DNA from: Chthoniobacteraceae bacterium
GTDB taxonomy: Bacteria > Verrucomicrobiota > Verrucomicrobiia > Chthoniobacterales > Chthoniobacteraceae
DNA length: 53,328 bases
Direction of reading: 5' to 3'
NCBI GenBank assembly: GCA_947479475.1
Contig: CANJZW010000026.1
Location: 1-53,328, forward strand
The notes beneath the pieces were generated by a model, which was given only the letters and a program-made list of their open reading frames with translations, made no database searches and was not told the origin of the DNA. A program made the translations under genes and the position numbers. Shown here one piece after another: positions 28,177 to 40,100 of the stretch. Positions within the stretch are counted from its first letter, which is position 1. The number at the start of each line of letters is the position of its first letter.

Positions 28177-30414
28177 TTAGTGGTTAAAAACGAATTCCGC
28201 GGTGTTGACCAGCGCCCAGACGAGATCCTGCACCGCCTCGGGTTTCGAAGCCCCCTCCCGGCTCAGGTGTGCCAGAGCGGCTTCCTGCTCCGCAGCCTCG
28301 GGCGGGCGCGCGTACGCCGCCAGGTAGATTTCTCGAACCACCTCCGCGGGAGCCTTGCTGGAGGCCACCCACGCAGCCACGCGACTCTTGGGCGAGGTGA
28401 GTTTGGTCTGCAAGGTGGGCGAATTCATGAGGTGCAGCGACTGCACTACCGTCGGCTTGCGTTCCCTCTCGCAAGGGCACTCCAGGCTGGCGTTGGGCCG
28501 ACCAAAGGCGTCCATAAAGTCCGAGCCCAGCTTGTGGTTCCACGTCTGCACGGCGCGGGAGCTCGCGGGCAGGCCGCCCAAGGTGTCCCGGCTGCCCGTC
28601 AAATCCCCCACCGCGTCCAGCAGCACTTCCGCGGGCAGGCGCCTGCGCAGGGCGTGGGCGAAGTTGCGTTGGTCGGCCAGGTTGGTGGCGTTTGGAAGGC
28701 TGCTGCGCTGGTAGGCCGCTGTTTCCATGATGGTGCGCATCAGGTGCTTGAGGTCGTAGTGGTGGGCCGTGAAGTCCGCCGCCAGCCAGTCCAGAAGCTC
28801 CGGATTGGAGGGCGGGTTGGAGGCCCGGAAGTCGTCGACCGGCTCCACGATGCCCTTCCCCAAAAACTCCCCCCACACCCGGTTCACCAGCGCCCTCGCA
28901 AAAAACGGGTTCTCCGGCCGCACCATCCAGTCCACAAGTTGCTTGCGGGGATCAACTCCCGCGGTGTACGGAAGTTCCGGGCCGTCGGGTGCTTTCGGCG
29001 TCATGACCGCCTCGGTGATCGGGTGCGTCACCCCTTTGCCTGCTGGGTCGTACCACCACATTTCCGCCTCCCCTGAAATGGGGGCGGAGATACCCTGTCC
29101 GCGGGAGCGCATTTTGCCGAAAAATGCCGCCAACTGGAAGTAATCCTCCTGCGTCCACTTCTCGCTGGGGTGATGGTGGCATTTGGCGCACTCCATGCGC
29201 ACGCCCAGAAAGATCTGGCTCACAAAACCACTGGCGTCCACCGGATCCCGTTTGTCGCGCGCGATGGCGACGGGTCCGCTCTGGTGCGAGCTGCCCTGGG
29301 CCGTCAGCAGTTCGCGCACAAGGCTGTCATAGGGCACGTTGCGCCGGAACGCGTCCCGCAGCCAGAGGTCCAGAAGGTAGACCGGTTTGACCCCCACGCG
29401 CGAGGGGTTCGGCCGCACGAGATCCCCCCATTTGACGGCCCAGTGGTCCGCGTAATTGGGGTCGGCCAGGATTTTCGCAAGCCATTTGGAGCGTTTGTCC
29501 GGCGCAGGATCCGCCAGAAACGCGGCCGCCTCTTCGGCCGTGGGCAGGCGCCCGACCGAGTCCAGGGCGCTGCGGCGGATGAATTCGGCGTCCGAACACA
29601 GCGCGGAGGGCAAAATGCCGAGGGCTTCCAGGCGTTTGTAAACGAGGCGGTCGGGCTCGGTCTGGACCGGGAAGTCCTTGAAATCGCCGGCCGCCAGGCG
29701 CTTGGCGGGCGGAATCACGGGCCGCACGACATCCACCACCCCCATGTAGTTGGCCACCACCACCGCCTCGCCCCTCGTGTTGCCCGCCTTCAAAACGCCC
29801 AACTCGCTGACGGCCACCAGCTCCTTGTCGTTGGACGTGTAAACCGTCAGCGCCGAGACGTCTTTGTGGCTGCCATCGCTAAAAGAGGCCGTCACCTTGA
29901 TCGCCGCGCTGCCCCCAGGCTCGAGCACCAACTGTTTGGGAGACACGGCGATGCCAGTGAGGTGCGGCGTTTCAGGGCCGTCAAACGGCGCGCCCTGCTG
30001 GAGCCAGGCGAGCACCTTCTTGTAAGTCTCTGAGTCCTCGCCAAACCGGCTGCCGCCCTCGTGCGGCACCTTGCCCGTCGCCTTCTGCAGCAGCAGGCTT
30101 TCTTCAGGGGCCGCAAAAAACACGCGCCGGCCGCGGCCGTCGGTCACAATCTCGTTAAAATCCAGCTGCGGGTCGTATCCGAAGACGGAGAGCTTAAAGT
30201 TGTTTTGCCCCTCCGGTTTGGCGTGGCACGCGCCCGCATTGCAGCCTGCCTTGGTGAGCAGTGGCATGATTTCATTTAGGAAACTCACCGGGGCCGCCAC
30301 CGTTTCAGCCGCTTCAACGCCGTTGCTGGCGCAGGCCCAGACCCCAAGTATTCGCAGGCCCGTGGCAATAAGGCCGGTGCATAGCAACTTTCGCTTTGGG
30401 GGAGAACGGAACAT
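28177..30414 (-). CDS. DUF1549/DUF1553 cytochrome-domain protein (PSD1 type)
   Basis: This is a 745-residue exported protein. A signal peptide (about 1-36) is followed by a planctomycete cytochrome-like domain with CNAGACH (58-64), an Ig-like Big_2 domain (about 150-235), DUF1549 (about 250-460) with a second CAKCHHHP heme-like motif near residue 410, and DUF1553 (about 500-720) with FARALVNRVWGEFLGKGIVE. The first motif is C-x4-CH rather than the classic CxxCH, as is usual in this family. It is the first gene of the four-gene leftward operon and starts at ATG 30414. Likely periplasmic or outer-surface; a redox role in polysaccharide breakdown is often proposed but unproven. Confidence 0.93.
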   Translation of the reverse strand: MFRSPPKRKLLCTGLIATGLRILGVWACASNGVEAAETVAAPVSFLNEIMPLLTKAGCNAGACHAKPEGQNNFKLSVFGYDPQLDFNEIVTDGRGRRVFFAAPEESLLLQKATGKVPHEGGSRFGEDSETYKKVLAWLQQGAPFDGPETPHLTGIAVSPKQLVLEPGGSAAIKVTASFSDGSHKDVSALTVYTSNDKELVAVSELGVLKAGNTRGEAVVVANYMGVVDVVRPVIPPAKRLAAGDFKDFPVQTEPDRLVYKRLEALGILPSALCSDAEFIRRSALDSVGRLPTAEEAAAFLADPAPDKRSKWLAKILADPNYADHWAVKWGDLVRPNPSRVGVKPVYLLDLWLRDAFRRNVPYDSLVRELLTAQGSSHQSGPVAIARDKRDPVDASGFVSQIFLGVRMECAKCHHHPSEKWTQEDYFQLAAFFGKMRSRGQGISAPISGEAEMWWYDPAGKGVTHPITEAVMTPKAPDGPELPYTAGVDPRKQLVDWMVRPENPFFARALVNRVWGEFLGKGIVEPVDDFRASNPPSNPELLDWLAADFTAHHYDLKHLMRTIMETAAYQRSSLPNATNLADQRNFAHALRRRLPAEVLLDAVGDLTGSRDTLGGLPASSRAVQTWNHKLGSDFMDAFGRPNASLECPCERERKPTVVQSLHLMNSPTLQTKLTSPKSRVAAWVASSKAPAEVVREIYLAAYARPPEAAEQEAALAHLSREGASKPEAVQDLVWALVNTAEFVFNH

Positions 30415-30840
30415 TAGATTAAGAACTACCCTAACTGCGGCTAAAGCTTTGCCCTAAAAAAGGGCCCCGTCCGCCGAGGCAGAAAACGATCCGCCGCACT
30501 TCTGCAAGAAGCTCTATGCGCAAGATAATAAAAGGTTCATTTTTCATTTTAGACCGCCGCTTGACCCCGGTTCTTGCGCGCTTTTTTGACGCTGCTGGTC
30601 TCCCGGAAAAAGGGCTGAAGAAGTCCTTATTGACTCTAACGGAGGACGCCCAGCCGGGCCGTCTTGATAAAAAGTCCTGGGGGCGGTGGAACGCTCGCGG
30701 GCTGGTGTTAAGTTTTTGGTTTAATGAAATATTTGCATTGGCGGTTGCCGGGCGTGTCGGATGGATGGCGGCGGGGTGTTTTTTTGGCAATATTTAAGCA
30801 CTCCGAACAGGGGGCACGGGAGTTGCTTTGTTAGATGGCC

Positions 30841-30863
30841 TGCGAAGGTCTAAAGCCTTCGCA
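30841..30863. other. perfect inverted repeat
   Basis: TGCGAAGG (30841-30848) and CCTTCGCA (30856-30863) are separated by 7 nt. There is no T run, so it is more likely an operator or RNA hairpin than a terminator. It lies about 275 nt before the giant gene. Confidence 0.5.
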
Positions 30864-31070
30864 TTCGTCCTTTCGATGAATTCCCCCTTCAACGGCCGTT
30901 GCTTTTCGCGCGCAGCCAGCTACCAGGATTTGCCCTGGATCTGGCTCGCATGGCTGTTTCCATGTGGGATGCATTACGGGCAGCATGCCTTCCTTGCCAT
31001 ATTGCGGTCCCGTCTAGCCGCGTCAGGCTTCAGCGCTGGCTCTGTCAATTTTGACCGCTTCCCTCAAAAG

Positions 31071-31132
31071 TCAGCCCCCGAAAACGGGCAATTTTTTCTG
31101 ACGAACCTGCCTGGCCGCTCAAAAACGGGGGG
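31071..31132 (+). promoter_or_regulatory. structured leader with alternative pairings at the giant gene SD
   Basis: CCCG-AAAA-CGGG (31077-31088) forms a small hairpin followed by six T (31092-31097), a terminator-like element. The same CCCCCG (31075-31080) is also complementary to CGGGGG (31126-31131), the G-rich Shine-Dalgarno of the giant gene whose GTG starts at 31139. The two pairings exclude each other, so the leader could control transcription or translation. This is inferred from complementarity only. Confidence 0.35.
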
Positions 31133-31138
31133 TGAAGC

Positions 31139-34100
31139 GTGAAATTCCCCGACGGTCGGAATTTTTCTTCCCGAGTGACGCGTTTGACCCCCAAGCGCCG
31201 CCGGCGTCTGGGTGAGGCGTCCCGCCTTTCGCGTTTTCTGGCCGGGGTCAGGGAGTCCGAGGTGGCCACGGCGTGGCGGGAGCAGGGACCGCAGCAGGTG
31301 TTCCGCATTTCCCCTTGGCTCACGCGGTTTGTGAGTTTTCTCTCGCTGCTTTCGTTTTTTGCGGCGGAGTTCCCCGTGCGCGCGGCTACGTGGACCGGGA
31401 CCGACGACCTGCTTTGGACAAACCCCGCCAACTGGGTGTCATCGGCGGCACCCAGCGCGACGAACGGGGGGACCTTTAGCCTAGCGACAGGCACCACGGC
31501 GTACCTGAACTCTGGCACCACGGCTCTTGGGTTGAATTTCGTCGGCGCCGGGACGGTGACGCTACTCGGTGGCACCAGCGGGACCGCAGGCACCGGGACG
31601 CTGACCCTGGGCGCGTCTGGGATTTCCATGACGGCCGGGGCCGGAGCCGTTGTCCTTGGGGATGCCACTCCTTCCCCGACGCGCTTGTTGAACCTCGTTC
31701 TCGCGGCGAACCAAACCTTCGCGAACAACTCCTCCAGCTCCCTCACGATCGCCAACACCATTTCCGGCGCCTTCAACCTGACCTTGGATGGCTCCGGAAC
31801 GGGGCTGAGCACGATCATGGGCACTATCGCCACCGGCGCCGGGACGATTGCCAAAAGCGGACAGGGCACCTGGCTGCTGGCCGGGTCCAACACCTACACC
31901 GGCGTCACAACCATTGGACAGGGCGTCCTGCGTATCTCCAATGCCAGCGCCCTCGGAGGCACGGCTGCCGCAACAACGGTTTCAGCCACGGGGGCGGCGC
32001 TGCAACTTGCCGGTGGAACCGCCACGCTTTCGATCGCCGAACCCCTCACGCTCAACGGGACGGGGATTAATTCGGCCGGCGCCCTGCAAGCCCTCTCCGG
32101 AGTGGATACGGTCACGGGAACCATCACGCTCGCTAGCGCAACGATGATCGGGGCGGATGCCGGGGCGACGCTGAATATTTCGGGTTCCTTGGCGGGGTCC
32201 CAGGCGCTCACCCTGAACGCAGCGGGGATTATCAATCTTAATGGAACCCTTTACGGAACAGCCCCGAGCGCCATCACAAAGATGGGCGGAGGACAGTTCA
32301 ATATGCTTTCATCCAGCGGTTCCTATACAGGAAACCTCACCCTGAATGCCGGTAATACGGTCTTCTCTGGTTCAGGTTTGGTGGGTGGTCCAAGCGCGAC
32401 CCTTACCGTCCAGCCCGGCGCGGCGTTGAGTTTGGACAATACCGCCTTCAATCAGATCAACCGTTTGTCCACCAGGGCGCTTACCCTGTCCGGCGTTTTG
32501 TCTCTGACGGGTTCGGCCAACGCCACCTCCTCTGAATCCCTGGGCGCGTTGAGCCTGACTTCTGGAAACAGCGTCATCACCCTCTCCACCTCCGGCACGG
32601 GGCAGGACAATCTCACCGTCGCCTCCGTGGCCGCTCCCGCCACGGGGGCCTCCCTTCTGTTGCGCGGCACTAATCTCGGCTCCGGCACGCTCACTGCAGG
32701 AACAGCGACTTTCATCAGCACGGCGGCCGTCACATTCCTGGGCGCGGGGACGGGCGCCACCGGCACCGGCACCAAGGGCATCCTGCCGTGGGCCATTATT
32801 GACAACACGGCCACGGGATTCGGTTCCTCCTTTGCCACAGTCAACAGTGCGGCTGGTTTTTCTGGAACGGCGGGAGCAGGGTTCCGCCCGCTTGCCGCCT
32901 CGGAATACACCACGCTTCTGTCTTCCGGAAGTAACGTGGTGCTGTCCGCAGGAACGGTCGTCGTGTCGGCGACCACGATCAACTCCCTGAATCTTGCCGC
33001 CGCCGGCTCCGTGACGATGGCTCCCATGCAAACGCTGACCGTCGCCAGCGGCGGGGTGCTCCTCCAGACGGGCAACGCAGGGATCAGCGGTGGCGTTTTG
33101 ACCTCGGGCACAAGCTCCCTTTGGTTATTCACCCCGACCAGCACCACCTCCATCCAGACCATCACCAGCGTGATCGCGGGAGCGTTTAGCGGGGGCCTCA
33201 CCAAGGCGGGCGCGGGCACCGTCGAACTGGGCGGCTCCATCACTCCGGCGTACTCAGGATTCTCCGCCAACTCCTTCACCGGAACCGTCACCGTCAATGA
33301 AGGCACCCTGCGGATGGCCTCGGGCAACGCGCTTGGCATCACGACAACGATTCCCAACCTAGTCCTCAACGCCGGAGGGGTCAACGGATCCGGCGGCGCG
33401 GTGGACCTCAATGGAAACGTGCTTTTGGTCGGCGCTCTCAGCAGCCAGGGTGCTACAAGCGGCGCCGGGGTCGGCGGCGGCTCCATTTTCTCGAGCACGG
33501 GTGGTGGGAATTTCGTGAGCTCCACCGCTACGAGTTCTGCCTTTGCCGGCGCCATCTCAGGGGCCTCTTTGAACTTTGCCAAGTCCGGCGCCGGTGTGCT
33601 CACCTTGCTTGCCCCCGCCAATTATGGAGGTGCCACCTTCATCAATGGAGGCAGTGTCATCCTCAAGGACGCGGGCGTTCTGCTTGGAACGGGGTCTATC
33701 ACCCTGAATTTCGCCTCCCTGATGCTGGACAACACGGGCCTCAACGATAGCGCAGACCGCGTTTCCAATACGGCGCCGCTGAGTTTGAACGGCGGCAATT
33801 TGATTGTGACGGGGCGCGCTCAAATGGCGTCCACCGAAACCCTGGGAGCCGTGTCCCTCGCCTCCGGTCTTTCGACCCTCACCGTCACGCCGGGCGGCAC
33901 CGGCGTGAACTCCCTCGATCTGACTCTTTCCAGTCTGAGCCAGGCCACTGGCGCCGCGCTGAATGTCCTCGTGGGATCCGGCACTCTGGCTTTCGGCGGA
34001 AACAACCCCCGTATCCAAATCACTTCCGCACCCACGCTGGTTAACAATATCCTACCCTGGGCCACCGTGGGAGGCGCGGATTTCGCCAGTTACATCCCTT

Positions 34101-37100
34101 ATACCAACAACGCGGGGACCATTTCCGGCGGGCTCGGAGCGTTGAGCAGCACGGCGGCGGGTTTTGCGGGTTACACCCAGACGGTGGCTTCCGGCACCGG
34201 GCTACTTTCCTCCGGCACCAGCAATGCCAAGGTCACAGGGTGGACAGGCACGCAGATTCTGCCGGCGGGAACCCTTGCGTTAAACTCCTTAAACTTAGTC
34301 TCTACAGCGGCAGGCAGCCTCACCTTCGCCAGCAACACCGACACTCTCAACCTTGCCTCAGGAGGCCTCCTGCGCAGCGGCAACTTTGCCTCCCAGATCG
34401 GTGCCTCCGCAGACAACGGCTGGCTCACGGCGGGCGGCACGGCGGGCTCCGTCCCCCTTTACATCTACAACAACCAGAGCACGCTTGCCATCAACTCCCG
34501 GATTATCGACAACCCCGCCGGCGGCTCTCTTCAACTGGTGCTTTCCGGCGCCGGTTCCAGTTATAACCTGGGGAGCCCGTCCAATAGTTACACTGGAGGC
34601 ACCGTGCTCAATAACGTCACGCTCGCCCTCAACAACACCGGCGGTCTCGCCGTGGTGCCGGTGGGCGGCCTCACGCTCAATGGCTCCACCGTCACCATGA
34701 CCAACAGCGCCGGGCAGATTGCGGCGGGCAATACGGTCACCCTCAACGGGACGGCCACGCTCACGCTGTTTGGTGGGAACACTCTTGCGGGGATCGCCTT
34801 CAATAGTAATGGCGGCGGCAGCGCACCGACCCTTAACACGGGCAGTATTCTCCTTGTCTCTTCCATCACGGCGGATTCCTCCAACCTCGCTTTCCCAAGC
34901 ATGATCTCGGCCGCCAGCGTGATCGACTTCGGCACCTCCAACGGGGTGTTCAATGTCACGCCCATTCAAATCGCGGGGCAAACCGTGGCTCCTTTAGTGG
35001 CCACACTCAACGTTGCCGGGGGCGTGCGCGGAACCAACGGCCTGACTTTGAATGGCGGCGGCGTCCTCCAGTTAAGCTTGGCGAACGCCTACTCAGGAAC
35101 GACCAACGTGAACGCCGGAAGCACCCTGCAGTTTGGTGCGGCTAACGCCTCATCACCGGTTTCCGCATTAGTCCTCAACGCCGGCTCCTCCCGCCTCAAC
35201 TTAAACGGGTTTAGTGGCGTCATCGCCAGCCTCGCCGGCTCGGGGATTGTCACCAACTCCTCTGCCACCGCGGCTTCGCTTACCTTTGGCACCGATAATA
35301 CGAACACCACCTTTTCCGGAACGTTTGCCCGCTTTAATGAGGCAACGGGTTATGTGAGCAGCTTGAACCTCGTAAAGCTGGGAGCGGGAGCCTTCACCTT
35401 CACCGGCACGAGTTCCGCCGGGGCCTTCACCCTCAACGCGGGCAGCTTCCTCCTCTCGGCCGCTGGCTCCATGGGGGGAACGGGCGCCGTCACCGTCCAG
35501 CCCGGGGCATTGTTGAGCCTGGACAACAGTGCCGTGAATGTAGGCAACCGGCTCGCCAGCCGCACACTCACTTTGGCGGGCCAGTTGACGATGACTGGCT
35601 CCGCAAACGCGGTCTCCGCAGAGTCCCTCGGGATCTTGACGTTGAACCCCGGAAACAGCGTCATCAGCCTGTCCACCTCCGGCACCGGCCAGACCAATCT
35701 CACCGTGGCTTCCTTGGCCGCACCCGCCACAGGCGCCTCCCTTTTGGTGCGCGGGACCAATCTGGGCGCCGGCACGCTCACCGCCGGAACAGCCACCTTT
35801 ATCAGCACGGCGGCCGTCACTTTCCTGGGCGCGGGGAACGGCGCGACCGGAACCTTAAACAAGGGCATCCTGCCGTGGGCCATCGTTGATGCATCGGCGA
35901 CGGGCGTCGGCACCTCCTTTGCAACGGTAGACAGTGTTGCCGGTTTCTCGGGAACGCTTGGCGCTGGTTTCCGACCGCTTGCCTCCTCGGAATACACCAC
36001 CTTGCTTTCTGCCGGAAGCAACGCCGTTCTCTCCCTTGGCACATCCGCCCTAGCCGCCGTGACCCTCAATTCCCTCAACCTGGCTTCAGGCGGCTCCGTC
36101 ACCATAGCGCCGATGCAGACGCTGACGATCTCCAGCGGCGGGGTGCTGCTGCAACAGGGAAACGCCGGAATCCTGGGAGGCGTCCTAATTTCGGGCACAA
36201 GCTCCCTCTGGCTCTTCGCTCCGACAAGCTCCTCTTCAAGCCAGACCATCACCAGTGCGATCGCGGGCGCCCTCAGCGGCGGTCTCACCAAAGCAGGTGC
36301 CGGCACCATCGAACTCGGCTCAACCTCGCAGGCCTACGCCGGATTTTCCGCCAACTCCTTCACCGGAACAGTCACCGTCAATGAAGGCACCTTGCGGATG
36401 GCCTCGGGCAACGCGCTTGGGATCACGACAACCATGCCAAATCTGGTCCTCAACGCGGGAGGCGTCAACGGAACCGGTGGCGCGGTGGACCTCAATGGAA
36501 ACGTACTCCTTATCGGCGCTCTCAGCAGCCAGGGAGCGGCCACCGGCGCCGGGGTCGGCGGCGGCTCCGTTTTCTCCAGCACGGGCGGCGGCAACCTCTT
36601 CTCCTCCACAGCAACCGCCACCTCCTTTTCAGGGGTCATCTCCGGGGCGTCCCTCAACTTCAGCAAATCTTCCACAGCCGTATTGTCCCTGCTCGGAGCC
36701 AACACTTTTGGAGGAAAAACGCTGGTCAACGGCGGCGGGGTGACCCTCAAAGACGCCGGCTCCCTCTCAGGCACAAACGCCCTCGCCATCCAGTTTGCAA
36801 CCCTCACCCTCGACAACACCGGCCTCAACGACAGCTCCGACCGCATTACAGACGCCGCCTCCCTCACCCTGCGCGGCGCCACCCTCACCTACCTCGGCCG
36901 CGCTCAAACCGCTTCCTCCGAAACACTCGGCGCCCTGAACCTCGCAAGCGGCCTGTCCACCGTGACCGTCACACCCGGCGGCACCCTTTTCAACTCCGTC
37001 GACCTCACCTTCGCGAGCCTCAATCAGACGGCCGGCGCGGCACTGAACGTGACCGTGGGTGCGGGGACTCTCGGCTTCGGCGGTAACAATCCCCGCATCA

Positions 37101-40100
37101 AAATCACCTCAACGCCTGTGTTGACCAACAACATCCTCCCCTGGGCCACCACGGCAGGCGTGGAGTTCGCCAGCTACATTCCCTATACAAACGTCGGGGG
37201 GACCATCTCCGGCGGACTCGGGGCGTTGAGCAGCACGGCGGCAGGTTTTGCAGGGTACACCCAAACGGTGGCTTCCGGCGCCAGTCTGCTTTCCTCTGGC
37301 ACCAGCAATGCCAAGGTCAACGCCTGGACAGGCACGCAGATTCTGCCGGCGGGAACCCTTGCGTTAAACTCCTTGAACCTAGTCTCTACAGCGGCAGGCA
37401 GCCTCACCTTCGCCAGTAACACCGACACAATTAATCTTGGCGCGGGCGGTCTTTTGCGCAGCGGCAACTTTGCCTCCCAGATCGGAGCCTCTGCCGACAA
37501 CGGGCGGCTCACTTCGGGTGGAACCGGCGCCTCCGTGCCCCTCTACATTTACAACAACCAGAGCACCCTCTTGCTCAACTCCCGGATCATCGACAACCCC
37601 AATGGCGGCGCCCTTCAACTGGTGCTTTCCGGGGCTTCGACCTTCAACCTCGGAAGCACGGCCAACAGTTATTCAGGCGGGACGGTCCTCAATGGAACAA
37701 CGCTCGCGCTCAACAACACCGGCGGGCTGGCTGTCGTTCCCACGGGCGGGCTGACGCTCAATAGCGCGACGGCCACGATGACACTGACCTCGGGCCAAAT
37801 CGCCGCCGGAAATGTGGTCACCCTCAACGGCAATTCCACGGTCACTTTGTTTCGTGACAACACCCTGGCGGGGCTCGTCTTCAACAACAACGGCGGCGCC
37901 GCCCCGGTTCTAAACTCCGGCGGCGTTCTCACCTTGACCGGCTCCGTGACGGCAGATTCCTCCAACGTCTACCAATCCAGTACCGTCTCCGCGACCAGCG
38001 TGGTCGACTTCGGCACGCTTACCGGGGTCTTTAATGTCAGCCCTATTCTTGCCAATGGGCAGACCATCGCCCCCCTCGTGGCCACCCTGAACATGGCCGG
38101 CGGAATCCGTGGGACCGGCGGCCTCAATGTCTCCGGCGGCGGAGTCCTCCAGCTCAGTCTGACGGACGCGTACACCGGAACGACAAACGTTGCCGATGGC
38201 ACCAAACTGCAAATCGGCGTCGCCAACGGAGGCTCCCCAGTTTCCCAGGTTAATCTGGCTGGGCCCTCTTCCGTGCTCAACCTGAACGCCTTTAGCACCA
38301 CCCTCGGGGGTATCGCCGGAGCGGGGGTCGTCACCAACAGCTCCACAACCTCCGCGACGCTCACCACCGGGTACGACAACACGGACGCCACCTTTTCCGG
38401 ACAGTTCGCCCGCTTCAACGAGGCGACCGGTTATATCAACAGCCTGAACGTCACCAAGGTGGGCACCGGAACACTCACCTTTACTGGCACCGGCACGACC
38501 ACGGGAAACCTGATCGTCAACCGCGGGGCCATGGTTTACTCGGGCTCCGCAAACACCGCGTTTCTTGGCAACACCGTGAACGTGGGAGGGGCTTTGACCC
38601 TGGACAACTCCGGCACCAACGTGAACAACCGCCTTGCCCAGGGCGCCGTGGCCGCGACAGGGGTGGGCGCCACTTTGACCCTTGGCGGCGGGGCCGTGAC
38701 CATCCTTGGCAACGCCCTCGCGCCCACAACTGAAACGCTGGGCAACCTACTGGTGGTGACGGGCACAATCACCACCGGCACCACCACGGTTACCGTCGCC
38801 AATACGACTGGTCTATACACCGGCATGGTGATCACCAGCGGCACGTTGTTCGCAGTCGGCACCACTATTTCCTCCATCAACGGCGGCACCCTGGTTCTGA
38901 GCAGTAGTGCGGTGGCCACGGCCAGTGGCACGGCGATTATAGCGGCGAGTGGTGGCGTTTTAACGCTGGCCGCTGGCGGAAGCACTCTGACCCTCGGTGC
39001 GAACAGTGCGCAAAGGCTCGTGTTCAACACCGGTTCGGTTGGGGCGATTACCGCGGGCGCCTCTTTGCTGTTGAGGGGCTCGAATCTGGGGGGTGGGGTC
39101 GGAGCGGGAATCGCCCAGTTGGTCGCCAACACGGCCGCCCCGGCTCTTGTGGGCGGCGGCGGACTCTCCGGTTCCGCCACCATGTCGGTCCGCCCGGATA
39201 TTCTGGCGGACAATTCCGCCACAGGAAACGGTCTTTCCTTCGCCACCTACATCGGCACCTCCGGCACCTCCTCGACGGGTGGCACCGGTTTCCGCCCCCT
39301 TACCGCCGCCGAATTGAGCTCCTACCTGGGACTGGGTGCCACGGCGAATGTCGCCCTGGGCTCCAATGGCGGTGGCTATTTGACGGCTGCCGCCACCATC
39401 AACTCTCTCGCTTTGAACGCGGGCGGCGGGGTGAATATCGCAGGTAACGTGCCGGATTCCTACGCACTCACGTTGGGCACGGGAGCCAACAACGCGGGCG
39501 GGATCGTCGCTTTTGCCGGCAATAACGGGATCACCGGCGGCCAGATCACCACGGGCAGCGGCGCCCTCTTCCTCTGGACCCCCGGAGCGGACTCGATCTT
39601 GAACTTGAACAGCGCCATCGTCAGCACTGGGGCCGTGGTGAAGGATGGGGCGGGCACGTTGAACATCAATGTGCGCCAGTTAAACGGCTCCGCTACCTAC
39701 CTCAATGGCGGTACGATCCGCCTCTCGGGCGGGGACAACCGGTTGTTCGTCAACGCCTCCGGAACCCCCTACGGCCTGTTCGTCAACAGCGGCATGCTAG
39801 ACCTCAATGGTAACAACCAAGTGGTCGCCGCGCTTTCCAGCTCCAATGCCACTCCCGGCTCGGGCGGGCTTATCACCAACCTCGCCACCGGTTCACCCGT
39901 GACGCTGACCTCCAATGGCGGCGGCACCTTCGCCGGTTCGATCGCCGGCAATCTGAACTTCACCCGCTCCAATACGAGTTCCGTCTTTGTCGCGGACAAC
40001 CCCTACACCGGTGTCACGACCCTGCGCGGCGGAGTCCTCACCCTCCAGCAGGCTGGTAAACTCTCCGGAACTTCCGCCATCAACAGTTATTTCGGCACTC

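Larger units (their letters stand above)
30415..31138. other. 724-nt intergenic region between divergent operon and giant gene
   Basis: The DUF1549 operon reads left and the giant PATR gene reads right. The region holds a small GCCC-taaaaaa-GGGC hairpin (30451-30465), an AT-richer patch near 30710-30800 that may contain promoters, a perfect 8-bp inverted repeat at 30841-30863 and a structured leader at 31071-31132. Two rightward frames, 30516-30797 and 30828-31142, show no recognisable domain. The second overlaps the giant gene start, and neither is called. No RNA gene was recognised. Confidence 0.5.

Noticed and set aside
30516-30797. 93-codon plus-strand frame in the divergent gap
   Set aside because: Has a weak hydrophobic patch but no recognisable family, poor SD and an AT-rich promoter-like context. 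Not enough to call a gene.
30828-31142. 104-codon plus-strand frame before the giant gene
   Set aside because: No domain or SD; it runs through the dyad and the structured leader and overlaps the giant gene start.
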